Shown: positions 24,873 through 30,229, numbered from the stretch's first letter. The stretch: DNA of 30,229 bases from JBCDGH01 sp038751365 (GCA_038751365.1 JBCDGH010000013.1:1-30229); one strand, 5' to 3'. A program made the numbers and translations. The notes: generated from the sequence alone by a model not told the origin.

Positions 24873-25130
24873 ATTTCCTTCAAGCTTTTTCTTAATTGCC
24901 TCTCTAACAAAGTCTTTGATTACTATATCATCTTGCACACATCTTGACTTTAACTGTTTTATAATTTCTGGAGGTAAGTATGTGGTAAAACGTTTTTCTG
25001 TTTGTCGTATTTCGTCATTCTGCGATGTAAACATGTTTACATGTTGACTTGTTGGTATGTTTACATTAGTAAGTTTATCAGTTTTTTTTGGAATAATTGC
25101 TGATAAACCGCCACCTAAGTTATTTTTCAT
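24870..25130 (-). CDS. Ribbon-helix-helix partition protein with ParB-like N-terminus
   Basis: The centromere-binding partner of ParA in a plasmid-type partition system. The C-terminal half (about residues 45-83: FTTYLPPEIIKQLK, then DFVREAIKKKL) is a ribbon-helix-helix. The N-terminus LGGGLSAIIP (5-14) resembles the GLGxGLxALIP motif at the start of true ParB proteins, the region known to contact ParA. The linker (about 21-38) is encoded by copy B of the 52-bp operator repeat. The gene follows parA by 1 base, in the order usual for type Ib systems. It probably also represses the operon through the palindromes upstream of parA. Length 86 aa. Confidence 0.75.
   Translation of the reverse strand: MKNNLGGGLSAIIPKKTDKLTNVNIPTSQHVNMFTSQNDEIRQTEKRFTTYLPPEIIKQLKSRCVQDDIVIKDFVREAIKKKLEGN
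25017..25068. repeat. 52-bp direct repeat, copy B, inside the partition gene
   Basis: An identical copy of 24821-24872, 196 bases away. It lies within the RHH gene and encodes about residues 21-38, in a different reading frame position from the end of copy A. It includes the 24-bp operator at 25026-25049. Confidence 0.85.
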
Positions 25131-25131
25131 A

Positions 25132-25890
25132 CTATTTAGTTAATTTTAACTTTGCTAATATTTCGTCTCCCAGTTTTTTATAATCTTCCTTACCTTTTAA
25201 ATCTTCTAAATCAAAAATGCTTTTTGCACTGTCTTGAGACTGTTGAAATTTAGAATTTGTTCTTATTACTGATTTAAGTAGGTATTCGGATAGTTCCTTT
25301 TCTAAAATAGGTCTGTAAGCCTCTGTAATAGCTAATCTTTCATCAACTTTCGTTGCAAACACTCCAAGCGTGTTTATATTTGCGTTTTGCTCGTTATTTA
25401 GGATGTCTATTGTTTCAAACAACGTAGATAAACCTTGAATTGAATATTTTTCGTAATTTATAGGTATTAATATGTCAGTAGACGCAAACAAAGGGCAAAG
25501 TGTATTAATGTCTAAAGATGGGGCTGTATCTATTAAAATTATATCAAAATTTAATTGGTTTATGATTCTTTTTAAAGCTCCTAACCTTTTTACTTCTGGA
25601 ACAACACCCATTGTACCTGAATTTATATCCTTGTTATTATAAAGAACCGAAATACTTTTATTTTGAACTTTAGAAAAGTCATTTAATACTAGCTTTTCTC
25701 CTCTTTTTAGAGCATTAAGTAAATCTACTCCTTCCGAATCATACTCAAAAGATAGTGATAGATTAGCTTGAGAGTCAAAATCAATTAGACCTACTTTAAA
25801 ACCCAACTCTGCGAAATACACACCTAAATTCTGTGTTGTTGTTGTTTTCCCGACTCCGCCTTTATTATTTACAATACTGATAATTTTCAT
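25132..25890 (-). CDS. parA: ParA partition ATPase
   Basis: A Walker-type ATPase that moves plasmid copies apart by cycling on the nucleoid. The deviant Walker A KGGVGKTTT is at about 10-18, with the signature Lys. LIDFDSQANLS (about 39-49) is motif A', and IILIDTAPSLD (about 117-127) is Walker B. At 252 aa it lacks an N-terminal HTH, as in type Ib ParA and Soj, so operon repression would fall to the RHH partner. The ATG at 25888-25890 lies just downstream of a palindromic operator. The gene diverges from the leaderless HTH gene at 25996. Confidence 0.93.
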   Translation of the reverse strand: MKIISIVNNKGGVGKTTTTQNLGVYFAELGFKVGLIDFDSQANLSLSFEYDSEGVDLLNALKRGEKLVLNDFSKVQNKSISVLYNNKDINSGTMGVVPEVKRLGALKRIINQLNFDIILIDTAPSLDINTLCPLFASTDILIPINYEKYSIQGLSTLFETIDILNNEQNANINTLGVFATKVDERLAITEAYRPILEKELSEYLLKSVIRTNSKFQQSQDSAKSIFDLEDLKGKEDYKKLGDEILAKLKLTK

Positions 25891-25891
25891 G

Positions 25892-25915
25892 TGTAAACTT
25901 GTTTACATGTTTACA
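25892..25915. promoter_or_regulatory. Partition operator/centromere copy adjacent to parA start
   Basis: A 24-bp near-perfect palindrome (begins TGTAAACTTG, ends ATGTTTACA) immediately upstream of the parA start codon. It differs from the copy at 25942-25965 at two symmetrically placed bases, and the two lie exactly 50 bp apart, on about the same helical face. Likely bound by the RHH protein. Confidence 0.7.
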
Positions 25916-25941
25916 AGTACATTTAGATTATTATTTAAATT

Positions 25942-25965
25942 TGTCAACTTGTTTACATGTTGACA
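25942..25965. promoter_or_regulatory. Partition operator overlapping both divergent -35 boxes
   Basis: A 24-bp palindrome (begins TGTCAACTTG, ends ATGTTGACA). Its right end is the TTGACA -35 box of the plus-strand promoter at 25960, and its left end reads TTGACA on the minus strand, a possible -35 box toward parA. A protein bound here could shut off both directions at once. Confidence 0.7.
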
Positions 25966-25988
25966 CCAATTTAGTTAAAGCTTATACA
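25960..25988 (+). promoter_or_regulatory. Promoter giving a leaderless transcript
   Basis: TTGACA (25960-25965), a 17-base spacer, and TATACA (25983-25988). The predicted start is at about 25995, one base from the GTG codon at 25996, so the message would have essentially no leader. The -35 box is part of the 25942-25965 palindrome. Confidence 0.6.
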
Positions 25989-25995
25989 GTATCTT

Positions 25996-26262
25996 GTGAG
26001 TACTACTAAGATATATACTTTGAGTAAACTAGGTAAAGAATCTAATTACCATAGAAAGACTTGGAGGCACTATTTAAAGAATGGTAAGGGTCGGAAACAT
26101 ATTCAAGTTATAAAAAACACAGATAATATTTTTGAGTTTTCTTTAAAAACACCGCTTGATAAAATTGAAAGGGAGCTAAAAAAAGAGATTAGTTTAGCCC
26201 GTATAAAGGCGGTTACGATAGCTAATGAGAGGCGCAAACAAAAAAAGGTTGACACTTTGTGA
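25996..26262 (+). CDS. Small HTH-like basic protein, 88 aa, leaderless
   Basis: I do not recognise the family. The first 30 residues (LSKLGKESNYHRKTWRHYLK) read like a helix-turn-helix with a recognition helix, and the C-terminus is a Lys/Arg-rich helix. A DNA-binding role in copy-number or partition control is plausible from its place between parA and the replication initiator. The GTG start is supported by the promoter, which would begin transcription at that codon. It overlaps nothing and ends about 100 bases before the rep promoter. Confidence 0.55.
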   Translation: MSTTKIYTLSKLGKESNYHRKTWRHYLKNGKGRKHIQVIKNTDNIFEFSLKTPLDKIERELKKEISLARIKAVTIANERRKQKKVDTL

Positions 26263-26294
26263 ATTTTTCTTTAGCCTCAAATTAATTATACCCA

Positions 26295-26310
26295 CCAACA
26301 TATTTTGGAA
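26295..26310. repeat. 16-bp inverted repeat, left arm, rep control region
   Basis: CCAACATATTTTGGAA, the exact reverse complement of 26396-26411. The 11-mer ACATATTTTGG inside it recurs directly at 26311-26321, giving two direct copies and one inverted copy around the rep promoter. They may be binding sites for the initiator or for the small HTH protein. Confidence 0.65.
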
Positions 26311-26359
26311 ACATATTTTGGCGAGTATAATTAAACATTTTAATGCTCCGAGGTAACAC

Positions 26360-26388
26360 TTGACGGAAACGTAGTCTTTGTGTATAAT
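26360..26388 (+). promoter_or_regulatory. Near-consensus promoter for the replication initiator
   Basis: TTGACG (26360-26365), a 17-base spacer, and a perfect TATAAT (26383-26388) preceded by TG (extended -10). The start would be near 26395, leaving about 80 nt of leader before the ATG at 26474. The upstream in-frame TTG at 26378 lies before this start and is not used. Confidence 0.78.
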
Positions 26389-26395
26389 TGATTTA

Positions 26396-26411
26396 TTCCA
26401 AAATATGTTGG
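26396..26411. repeat. 16-bp inverted repeat, right arm, at the rep transcription start
   Basis: TTCCAAAATATGTTGG, paired with 26295-26310. It begins at the predicted transcription start, so a protein on this arm, or looping between the two arms, could block initiation. Confidence 0.65.
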
Positions 26412-26412
26412 C

Positions 26413-26428
26413 GCCTCCTTCGGGAGGC
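26413..26428 (+). promoter_or_regulatory. UUCG-tetraloop hairpin in the rep leader
   Basis: A 6-bp stem GCCTCC/GGAGGC closed by TTCG, a C(UUCG)G super-stable tetraloop in RNA. A T-run (ACTTTTTG) follows after about 3 bases. In the rep leader it could act as an attenuator or as an antisense target. The 3' arm contains GGAGG but lies about 50 bases from the start codon, too far to act as a ribosome site. Confidence 0.55.
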
Positions 26429-26473
26429 AATACTTTTTGTCTAAATTTACTTCGGTATCAAATTAGATCACTA

Positions 26474-27850
26474 ATGACTACCGCCGACAATAAATTATTT
26501 AAGTATATTTGTTCAAAACTTAATAAATTAGACCATATTTACTATTATTCCAAACAAGGAGTTAAAATCCCTCTTAGTAGGAGAGAAATGCTAACTACTC
26601 AAGCTCAATTAGCTAAAGAAGCTAACTGTAGTCGTAAAACAGTCCTATGCTTCATAAAAAAATACAGTGATAAGCTATTTAAGACTAGGGTTGTATATAA
26701 CCAACATAACAGAGCAATTGGAACCGTCTTTTCTTTCAAGTCAGGGGACAATGAAAATATCCCTAATTTAAAGGCTTTAGAAGAACTCTCAGATAGTCTA
26801 GGGTACAACAAATCTAATACATCTTTAAAGATAAAACAACAGGTAGCTTTTTTAGAAAAAGGTTTAGAATTAGAAAAACAGAATAAAGACTATTGGAAAC
26901 AACAAACCCTAGAAGCCTGGCAACAAATCAAAGAATTAAGACAAAGTTTTAATCAAACTGTTGAGGGTAGGGTAGAAGCTAGAATAAAAGCCTACAAAGC
27001 TAAACTAGCTAGTACTGAGAAAAAGACTGAGTTTACTATTTCATCTCAAGATCAGCCAAACTGGGATAAACTCAATCAACACCTAGATCAATCAATTTTT
27101 AAAGATCTAAACCAAATAGACAGACAAACTCTATGGTGTAGGGGGAAGAAAGATGTTAATAGAATTATCCAGTGTATTGAATATACCCACTATGTGAGTT
27201 CTAAAAGAACTATTACAAATCCTAAAAGCTACCTTTTTAAAGCTTTAATTCGTAAATGGGACTTAGCTTCCACCATAGAAGAGATCTATGCTCAAAGACG
27301 ACAAGAGATGGAGCAAGATGATTTGAGAGAACAGCAAGCTAAACGCAAAGAACAGGAATATGAGCTTAAGAAGCAACAAGCACAAAAAAAACAACTTGAA
27401 AACAAGCAAATTATATCTTGGTTAGGGCAGGGAGATAGAACTGAACAGATTCAAGCCTTACTAGATCCCAGTCAGCAAATTATACAAAACCTAGTTTGTC
27501 AGCAAGCTAAAATTAAAAGTGGTGAACTAGCAGAATTTTTAAGTTCGGAAAAGGGCTTGAAATATTATTCTTTTCTAGGCCTTCGATCTAGAATAATACA
27601 GCTTGTTCAAAGTGATTTTACACAAAAGGATCTGATTTTAGTTCGAAAAGCCACTAGGCGGGGGCAGTCTGCAGAAGACCAAACAACTGTAGGAATTTTC
27701 AATTCCTACACCTATGGAAATAGGGTATGTCCTGGTAAAGAGTTAGTAAAGAGTTCTAGATTGCAGACACCAACTATCAAAATCGAAGCCAGAGATATGA
27801 GTAGGCTAGGGGACTGTTTTACAAAAGTACAACAAATCGTGAATCATTGA
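26474..27850 (+). CDS. Probable plasmid replication initiator (HTH plus coiled coil)
   Basis: Probably the Rep protein. The N-terminal region has a winged-helix-like motif (about 41-62: TTQAQLAKEANCSRKTVLCF). A long charged helical linker follows (about 120-185). Near residues 249-262 the phrase NPKSYLFKALIRKW resembles the NPxGYLxxAI(R/K)xxW motif common in plasmid and phage replication initiators. A Gln/Lys-rich coiled coil occupies about 275-315, and the last 90 residues are basic. I chose the ATG at 26474 because the promoter would start transcription near 26395, excluding an upstream TTG. The position beside parA and iteron-like repeats supports the role. CTAG is very frequent (about 15 in 1.4 kb), as in the T4SS genes. 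The product is 458 aa. Confidence 0.6.
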   Translation: MTTADNKLFKYICSKLNKLDHIYYYSKQGVKIPLSRREMLTTQAQLAKEANCSRKTVLCFIKKYSDKLFKTRVVYNQHNRAIGTVFSFKSGDNENIPNLKALEELSDSLGYNKSNTSLKIKQQVAFLEKGLELEKQNKDYWKQQTLEAWQQIKELRQSFNQTVEGRVEARIKAYKAKLASTEKKTEFTISSQDQPNWDKLNQHLDQSIFKDLNQIDRQTLWCRGKKDVNRIIQCIEYTHYVSSKRTITNPKSYLFKALIRKWDLASTIEEIYAQRRQEMEQDDLREQQAKRKEQEYELKKQQAQKKQLENKQIISWLGQGDRTEQIQALLDPSQQIIQNLVCQQAKIKSGELAEFLSSEKGLKYYSFLGLRSRIIQLVQSDFTQKDLILVRKATRRGQSAEDQTTVGIFNSYTYGNRVCPGKELVKSSRLQTPTIKIEARDMSRLGDCFTKVQQIVNH

Positions 27851-27869
27851 TGTAATATCTATACATATT

Positions 27870-28907
27870 ATGACCCAACTACCTTTACCTTTAGATTATA
27901 CTAGTACTCTTACTCAAATAAAAAATAGGGTCTCAAAAGCCTCATATAAATCTCTTCAAGCTGTTAATAGTGAATTAATTTTAACCTACTTTGAAATAGG
28001 TGAGATTGTTACCGTTAAAACAAAAACTGGCTGGGGCACCTCAGTTGTTAATCGATTAGCTAAAGATTTACAAAGTGAGCTAAATGGTATAAAAGGTTTA
28101 TCTTATTCTAACCTTCGCAGAATGAGTGTTTTTTACGATACTTATAAGGACGATTCAAATCTCGTACAGCTTGTGCGAGAAATTCCATGGGGACAGAATA
28201 TTGCAATAATGGAGAAAACTAAATCAAAAGAAGAGCGTGAATTCTACATTAAAATGTGTATCCAAAAAGGCTGGTCTCGGGCATTACTTATAGATAATAT
28301 TAACAATGATACCTATAAAAAGATACAAGACGGTCAAAATAACTTTTCTCAGTCCATAGACCCCCAAAGAGTTCAAGATATTAAATTAGAATTTAAAGAT
28401 GAGTACAATTTAGATTTCATAGGCTTAACAGAAGATCATAAAGAAAAGGAGTTAGAAGATAAGATAGTTAAAAACATCGTTTTCTTTCAAAAAAGACTAG
28501 GTTCACAGTTTGCCTTTGTTGGGAGGCAATTTAGGTTAGAAACTCCTGCTGGTAAAGAGTATTTCGTAGATCTACTATTTTATCATAGAAAATTAAAATG
28601 CTTAGTACCTATTGAACTTAAAACCGGAGAGTTTAAAGCTGAATATATAGGTAAACTGGGAATGTATCAAGCTATTTTAGACGACACTGAGAGAAATGAA
28701 GGAGACCAAAACTCTATAGGCTTAATAATTTGCAAAAGTAAAGACAGGTTTGATGTTGAATACTCTTTAAGAAATACAAACAAACCTATGGGTGTAGCCA
28801 CTTACTCACATAAAGAGCTACCGAAAGAGTTTGCTAAATATCTACCTAATGAAAGCGACTTGGAAGGAATGGATTTAGGCGAGTCAGAATTAAAAAATGA
28901 CAATTAA
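27870..28907 (+). CDS. YhcG/DUF1016 PDDEXK nuclease-domain protein
   Basis: A two-domain protein of the YhcG family. The N-terminal DUF1016 part (about 10-150) includes GWGTSVVNRLAKDL and LSYSNLRRM, a helical probable DNA-binding region, and VREIPWGQNIAIM, typical of this family. The C-terminal PD-(D/E)XK part has D234 (YFVDLLFYH), then E249 and K251 (PIELKTGEF), with RQFRLE ahead of them, so the nuclease site appears intact. At 345 aa it is full length. YhcG proteins are widespread on mobile elements, and a defence or element-maintenance role is suspected but unproven. It starts 20 bases after the rep gene and may be co-transcribed with it. Confidence 0.88.
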   Translation: MTQLPLPLDYTSTLTQIKNRVSKASYKSLQAVNSELILTYFEIGEIVTVKTKTGWGTSVVNRLAKDLQSELNGIKGLSYSNLRRMSVFYDTYKDDSNLVQLVREIPWGQNIAIMEKTKSKEEREFYIKMCIQKGWSRALLIDNINNDTYKKIQDGQNNFSQSIDPQRVQDIKLEFKDEYNLDFIGLTEDHKEKELEDKIVKNIVFFQKRLGSQFAFVGRQFRLETPAGKEYFVDLLFYHRKLKCLVPIELKTGEFKAEYIGKLGMYQAILDDTERNEGDQNSIGLIICKSKDRFDVEYSLRNTNKPMGVATYSHKELPKEFAKYLPNESDLEGMDLGESELKNDN

Positions 28908-28918
28908 ACGCGTTAATT

Positions 28919-29197
28919 CTACCCCTCCAACCTCTCAGCTAAATACTCAATCATCTCAATTTCAGTATTAGTTAGCTCAAGTTTTCCTTCTACCTCTTTA
29001 ATAGCCCAAGTAGATTTATCATTTGCAGGTTTGCCTAGTTTGATATGCTTACCTAATTTAGTTGTAAGATCAAAAAAATCTTGAATGGAATAAGTTGAAC
29101 TATTAATAGCTAATATTAGATCTTCAACATTTTGTTTCGAAACAAAATTAAGCTGATCTAGTAAAGGTTTATTATTTAGATATGATTCTAGGGTCAT
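28919..29197 (-). CDS. Small hypothetical protein, 92 aa
   Basis: I do not recognise it. It is a soluble, mostly helical, acidic protein with no TM segment, signal or catalytic motif. It converges with the YhcG gene, with only 11 bases between their ends. On its 5' side it is preceded by the terminator of the small RNA array, so it should have its own promoter, which I could not identify. Codon use and an uninterrupted frame support a real gene. Confidence 0.5.
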   Translation of the reverse strand: MTLESYLNNKPLLDQLNFVSKQNVEDLILAINSSTYSIQDFFDLTTKLGKHIKLGKPANDKSTWAIKEVEGKLELTNTEIEMIEYLAERLEG

Positions 29198-29218
29198 ATA
29201 CTATTAGTAGTTTAAAAG

Positions 29219-29348
29219 AAAAAAGATCAGTATAGTGCATAATACTGATCTTATATGTTTACTGTGTCGATATACGCACTACGCTAGTGTATTGTCACTT
29301 AGTTGTAATTTTAACTAGATAAATATCACCTCCCGTATCTACTAAACT
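29219..29348 (-). ncRNA. Predicted small RNA unit 1 (about 130 nt)
   Basis: The predicted promoter is TTGACA (29383 to 29378), a 17-nt spacer, and TAGTTT (29360 to 29355), giving a start near 29348. A hairpin TAGATA/TATCTA at 29316-29341 lies at the 5' end. Its loop contains GGAGGTGAT, complementary to the usual 16S rRNA 3' end. The unit ends at the terminator 29223-29252. No function is known. Confidence 0.4.
29223..29252 (-). terminator. Array terminator T1
   Basis: An 11-bp perfect stem (AAGATCAGTAT / ATACTGATCTT) with an 8-nt loop. On the minus strand the stem runs into TTTTTTC and a second T4 stretch. Confidence 0.72.
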
Positions 29349-29613
29349 AACTCAAAACTAATCTGAACAAGTTAGTGTGTCAAATTTAGTTAAACAGGTT
29401 AAAGATATTAGATATTAAGAAGAAAATGTTGTAGCTATTTTGTCCCCTCCAGGCTGAATAATATCTTGGTTTAGCAAATAGCCTTTGTCGCTTAAACAGT
29501 CTATTTAATTTGTTTTTAGGCTTTCTACTAAATTTCTTACTTAACTTTTCTTTAAGCTTTTTTAAATCACTTAGTCATATTTAAATATTCACTAGGTTAG
29601 TGTTCATGGTAAG

Positions 29614-29710
29614 AAAAATGACTTATACCCATATTAGTATAAGTCACAAAAAACCCCAGTTAGAACAACAAGTACTAAAATCAAAGATTTAGCTTTGTTC
29701 GAACCAAGCT
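29614..29710 (-). ncRNA. Predicted small RNA unit 2 (about 95 nt)
   Basis: The predicted promoter is TTGACT (29740 to 29735), a 16-nt spacer, and TAATAA (29718 to 29713), placed directly after the T-tract of T3. The 5' part folds as AGCTT/AAGCT (29691-29710). The unit ends at T2. About 360 bases without an assignable unit follow before T1. Confidence 0.4.
29619..29646 (-). terminator. Array terminator T2
   Basis: A 10-bp perfect stem (TGACTTATAC / GTATAAGTCA) with an 8-nt loop, followed on the minus strand by TTTTTC. The stem word GACTTATAC also appears in T3's left arm and at 21-29 of the window. Confidence 0.72.
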
Positions 29711-29742
29711 GGTTATTACATTTAACCTGAATTTAGTCAAAG

Positions 29743-29846
29743 AAAAAAGACTTATACTGGATTAGACAAGAGCATAAGTCTTTAATAAAAACCATTACGT
29801 AAAGGTTTATGTTCAGCTGGCCCGCTTCGTATTGAGTCAACAGAAC
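29743..29846 (-). ncRNA. Predicted small RNA unit 3 (about 104 nt)
   Basis: The predicted promoter is TTGACT (29881 to 29876), a 17-nt spacer, and TTTAAT (29858 to 29853), with 5/6 matches at both boxes. The predicted start falls at a 5' hairpin TGAGT/ACTCA (29833-29849). The unit ends at T3. Confidence 0.45.
29746..29783 (-). terminator. Array terminator T3
   Basis: A 10-bp perfect stem (AAAGACTTAT / ATAAGTCTTT) with an 18-nt loop. On the minus strand the T-tract is TTTTTTC. Confidence 0.68.
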
Positions 29847-29886
29847 TCATGAATTAAAATACTTTAATTCTAGTTAGTCAATTACT

Positions 29887-29962
29887 AAAAAAAGACGACT
29901 AGTGTGATAAAGTCGTCTGTATTCAACTGTGTGAGTTGTGGTTGTAAGAGGTCTCCAACCAC
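29887..29962 (-). ncRNA. Predicted small RNA unit 4 (about 76 nt)
   Basis: The predicted promoter is TTGACC (29995 to 29990), directly after T5's T-tract, with TATAAC (29974 to 29969) at a short 15-nt spacing. The predicted start at about 29962 coincides with the first base of a 7-bp 5' hairpin (GTGGTTG/CAACCAC, 29938-29962). The unit ends at T4. Confidence 0.42.
29893..29918 (-). terminator. Array terminator T4
   Basis: An 8-bp GC-containing stem (AGACGACT / AGTCGTCT) with a 10-nt loop, followed on the minus strand by a run of seven T. Confidence 0.75.
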
Positions 29963-29996
29963 CTATTAGTTATAACTGTTATTGTAAATGGTCAAT

Positions 29997-30108
29997 AAAA
30001 AAAGACAGCTAGAGTATTTAGCTGTCGATAAGGCTATTGAGAAGTTATATGTAAGCTGTTCACTTTTTGCTGCCGAGCGAAAAACACATAGTTCAGATCA
30101 CCCTTAGT
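29997..30108 (-). ncRNA. Predicted small RNA unit 5 (about 110 nt)
   Basis: The predicted promoter is TTGACC (30144 to 30139), an 18-nt spacer, and TAAAAT (30120 to 30115). An internal hairpin has TTTTT/AAAAA plus GCT/AGC around a CGGC loop (about 30063-30083). GGTGATC near the 5' end again partly matches the complement of the 16S 3' end. The unit ends at T5. The -35 box itself lies in a GGTCAAT/ATTGACC hairpin (30139-30156). Confidence 0.45.
30004..30026 (-). terminator. Array terminator T5
   Basis: An 8-bp perfect stem (GACAGCTA / TAGCTGTC) with a 7-nt loop, followed on the minus strand by seven T. Confidence 0.75.
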
Positions 30109-30229
30109 TATTTTATTTTATGCACAGAAATTAAATGCGGTCAATCTAAATTGACCAAACCCATAAACATCTTTAACTAGTGTATACTTTTGAACTCTGG
30201 GCAATATAGGTTTCTTAGAGTAATTAGAA

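Larger units (their letters stand above)
29198..30229 (-). other. Noncoding region holding a tandem array of small-RNA-like units
   Basis: No frame of 60 codons or more was found. The region contains five perfect stem-loops, each followed by a T-tract on the minus strand. For every one a TTGAC[A/C/T] box with a -10-like box lies upstream. Four of the five sit between consecutive terminators, so transcription would restart immediately after each stop. The units are listed separately below. The array may continue past the window end. Confidence 0.55.

Noticed and set aside
26378..26473. TTG-initiated N-terminal extension of the rep protein
   Set aside because: The strong promoter at 26360-26388 would start transcription downstream of that TTG, and the extra codons overlap the hairpin and inverted repeat.
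29680..29715. tRNA-like TTCGAAC sequence
   Set aside because: The surrounding bases do not fold into acceptor, D and anticodon arms; only a 5-bp hairpin is supported.
29198..30229. CRISPR array or attC cassette array
   Set aside because: The stem-loops differ in sequence and no repeat/spacer periodicity is present. The consistent one-sided A-tracts (T on the minus strand) fit intrinsic terminators better.
1..30229. Alternative genetic code with TGA as glycine
   Set aside because: Genes end in TGA with sensible C-termini (for example at 1330 and 13408) and no frame requires TGA readthrough.

Overview
The window looks like part of a mobile or extrachromosomal element from an AT-rich (about two thirds A+T) bacterium, most likely a member of the Candidate Phyla Radiation (Patescibacteria). 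Three things point that way: a minimal Gram-positive-style type IV secretion (T4SS) set, near absence of Shine-Dalgarno sequences, and small simple gene neighbourhoods. The standard code is used: TGA ends several genes, so the recoded Gracilibacteria/Absconditabacteria are excluded. The phylum assignment is inference. The two ends do not visibly overlap, so circularity cannot be shown.

Layout. (1) 1-3750: a small unknown gene, a noncoding stretch, a Nudix hydrolase, and a UvrD-type helicase carrying an embedded PD-(D/E)XK nuclease, flanked by short inverted repeats. (2) 4020-7251, minus strand: a replication-relaxation-like protein, a TraG/VirD4-like coupling ATPase and a membrane-anchored protein. 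(3) 7404-13408, plus strand: a T4SS operon (two-TM protein, VirB6/TrbL-like, PrgI/VirB3-like, VirB4 ATPase, M23 peptidase, AT-hook/RHH protein). (4) 13443-15112: a tiny membrane protein, an isochorismatase-fold protein lacking the Cys nucleophile, and an ADP-ribose pyrophosphatase-like Nudix protein. (5) 15165-22796, minus strand: a glycan operon (HD phosphohydrolase, three GT2-like glycosyltransferases, uronate-type epimerase, UDP-sugar dehydrogenase, nucleotidyltransferase, possible kinase-fold protein) whose composition differs from the transfer backbone. (6) 23076-24269: an EgtD-like methyltransferase fused to an N-terminal HTH. (7) 24270-27850: replication and maintenance, with an extremely C-rich/G-poor strand, a dif-like Xer site, a ParA/ribbon-helix-helix partition pair with four copies of a 24-bp palindromic operator, a leaderless HTH gene, and a probable replication initiator behind a near-consensus promoter. 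(8) 27870-29197: a YhcG/DUF1016 PDDEXK nuclease and a small unknown gene. (9) 29198-30229: no credible ORF, but five Rho-independent terminators all reading on the minus strand, each paired with an upstream promoter-like sequence and a 5' hairpin. I read this as a tandem array of roughly 75-130 nt small RNA genes.

How the parts may work together. Rep, ParA/RHH and the dif-like site would replicate, segregate and resolve the element. The T4SS, coupling protein and relaxation-type protein would transfer it, although no relaxase is in view. The glycan genes look like cargo that could alter the cell surface. The most novel-looking parts are the small RNA array, the partition locus whose operator DNA lies inside coding sequence, and the HTH-EgtD fusion.
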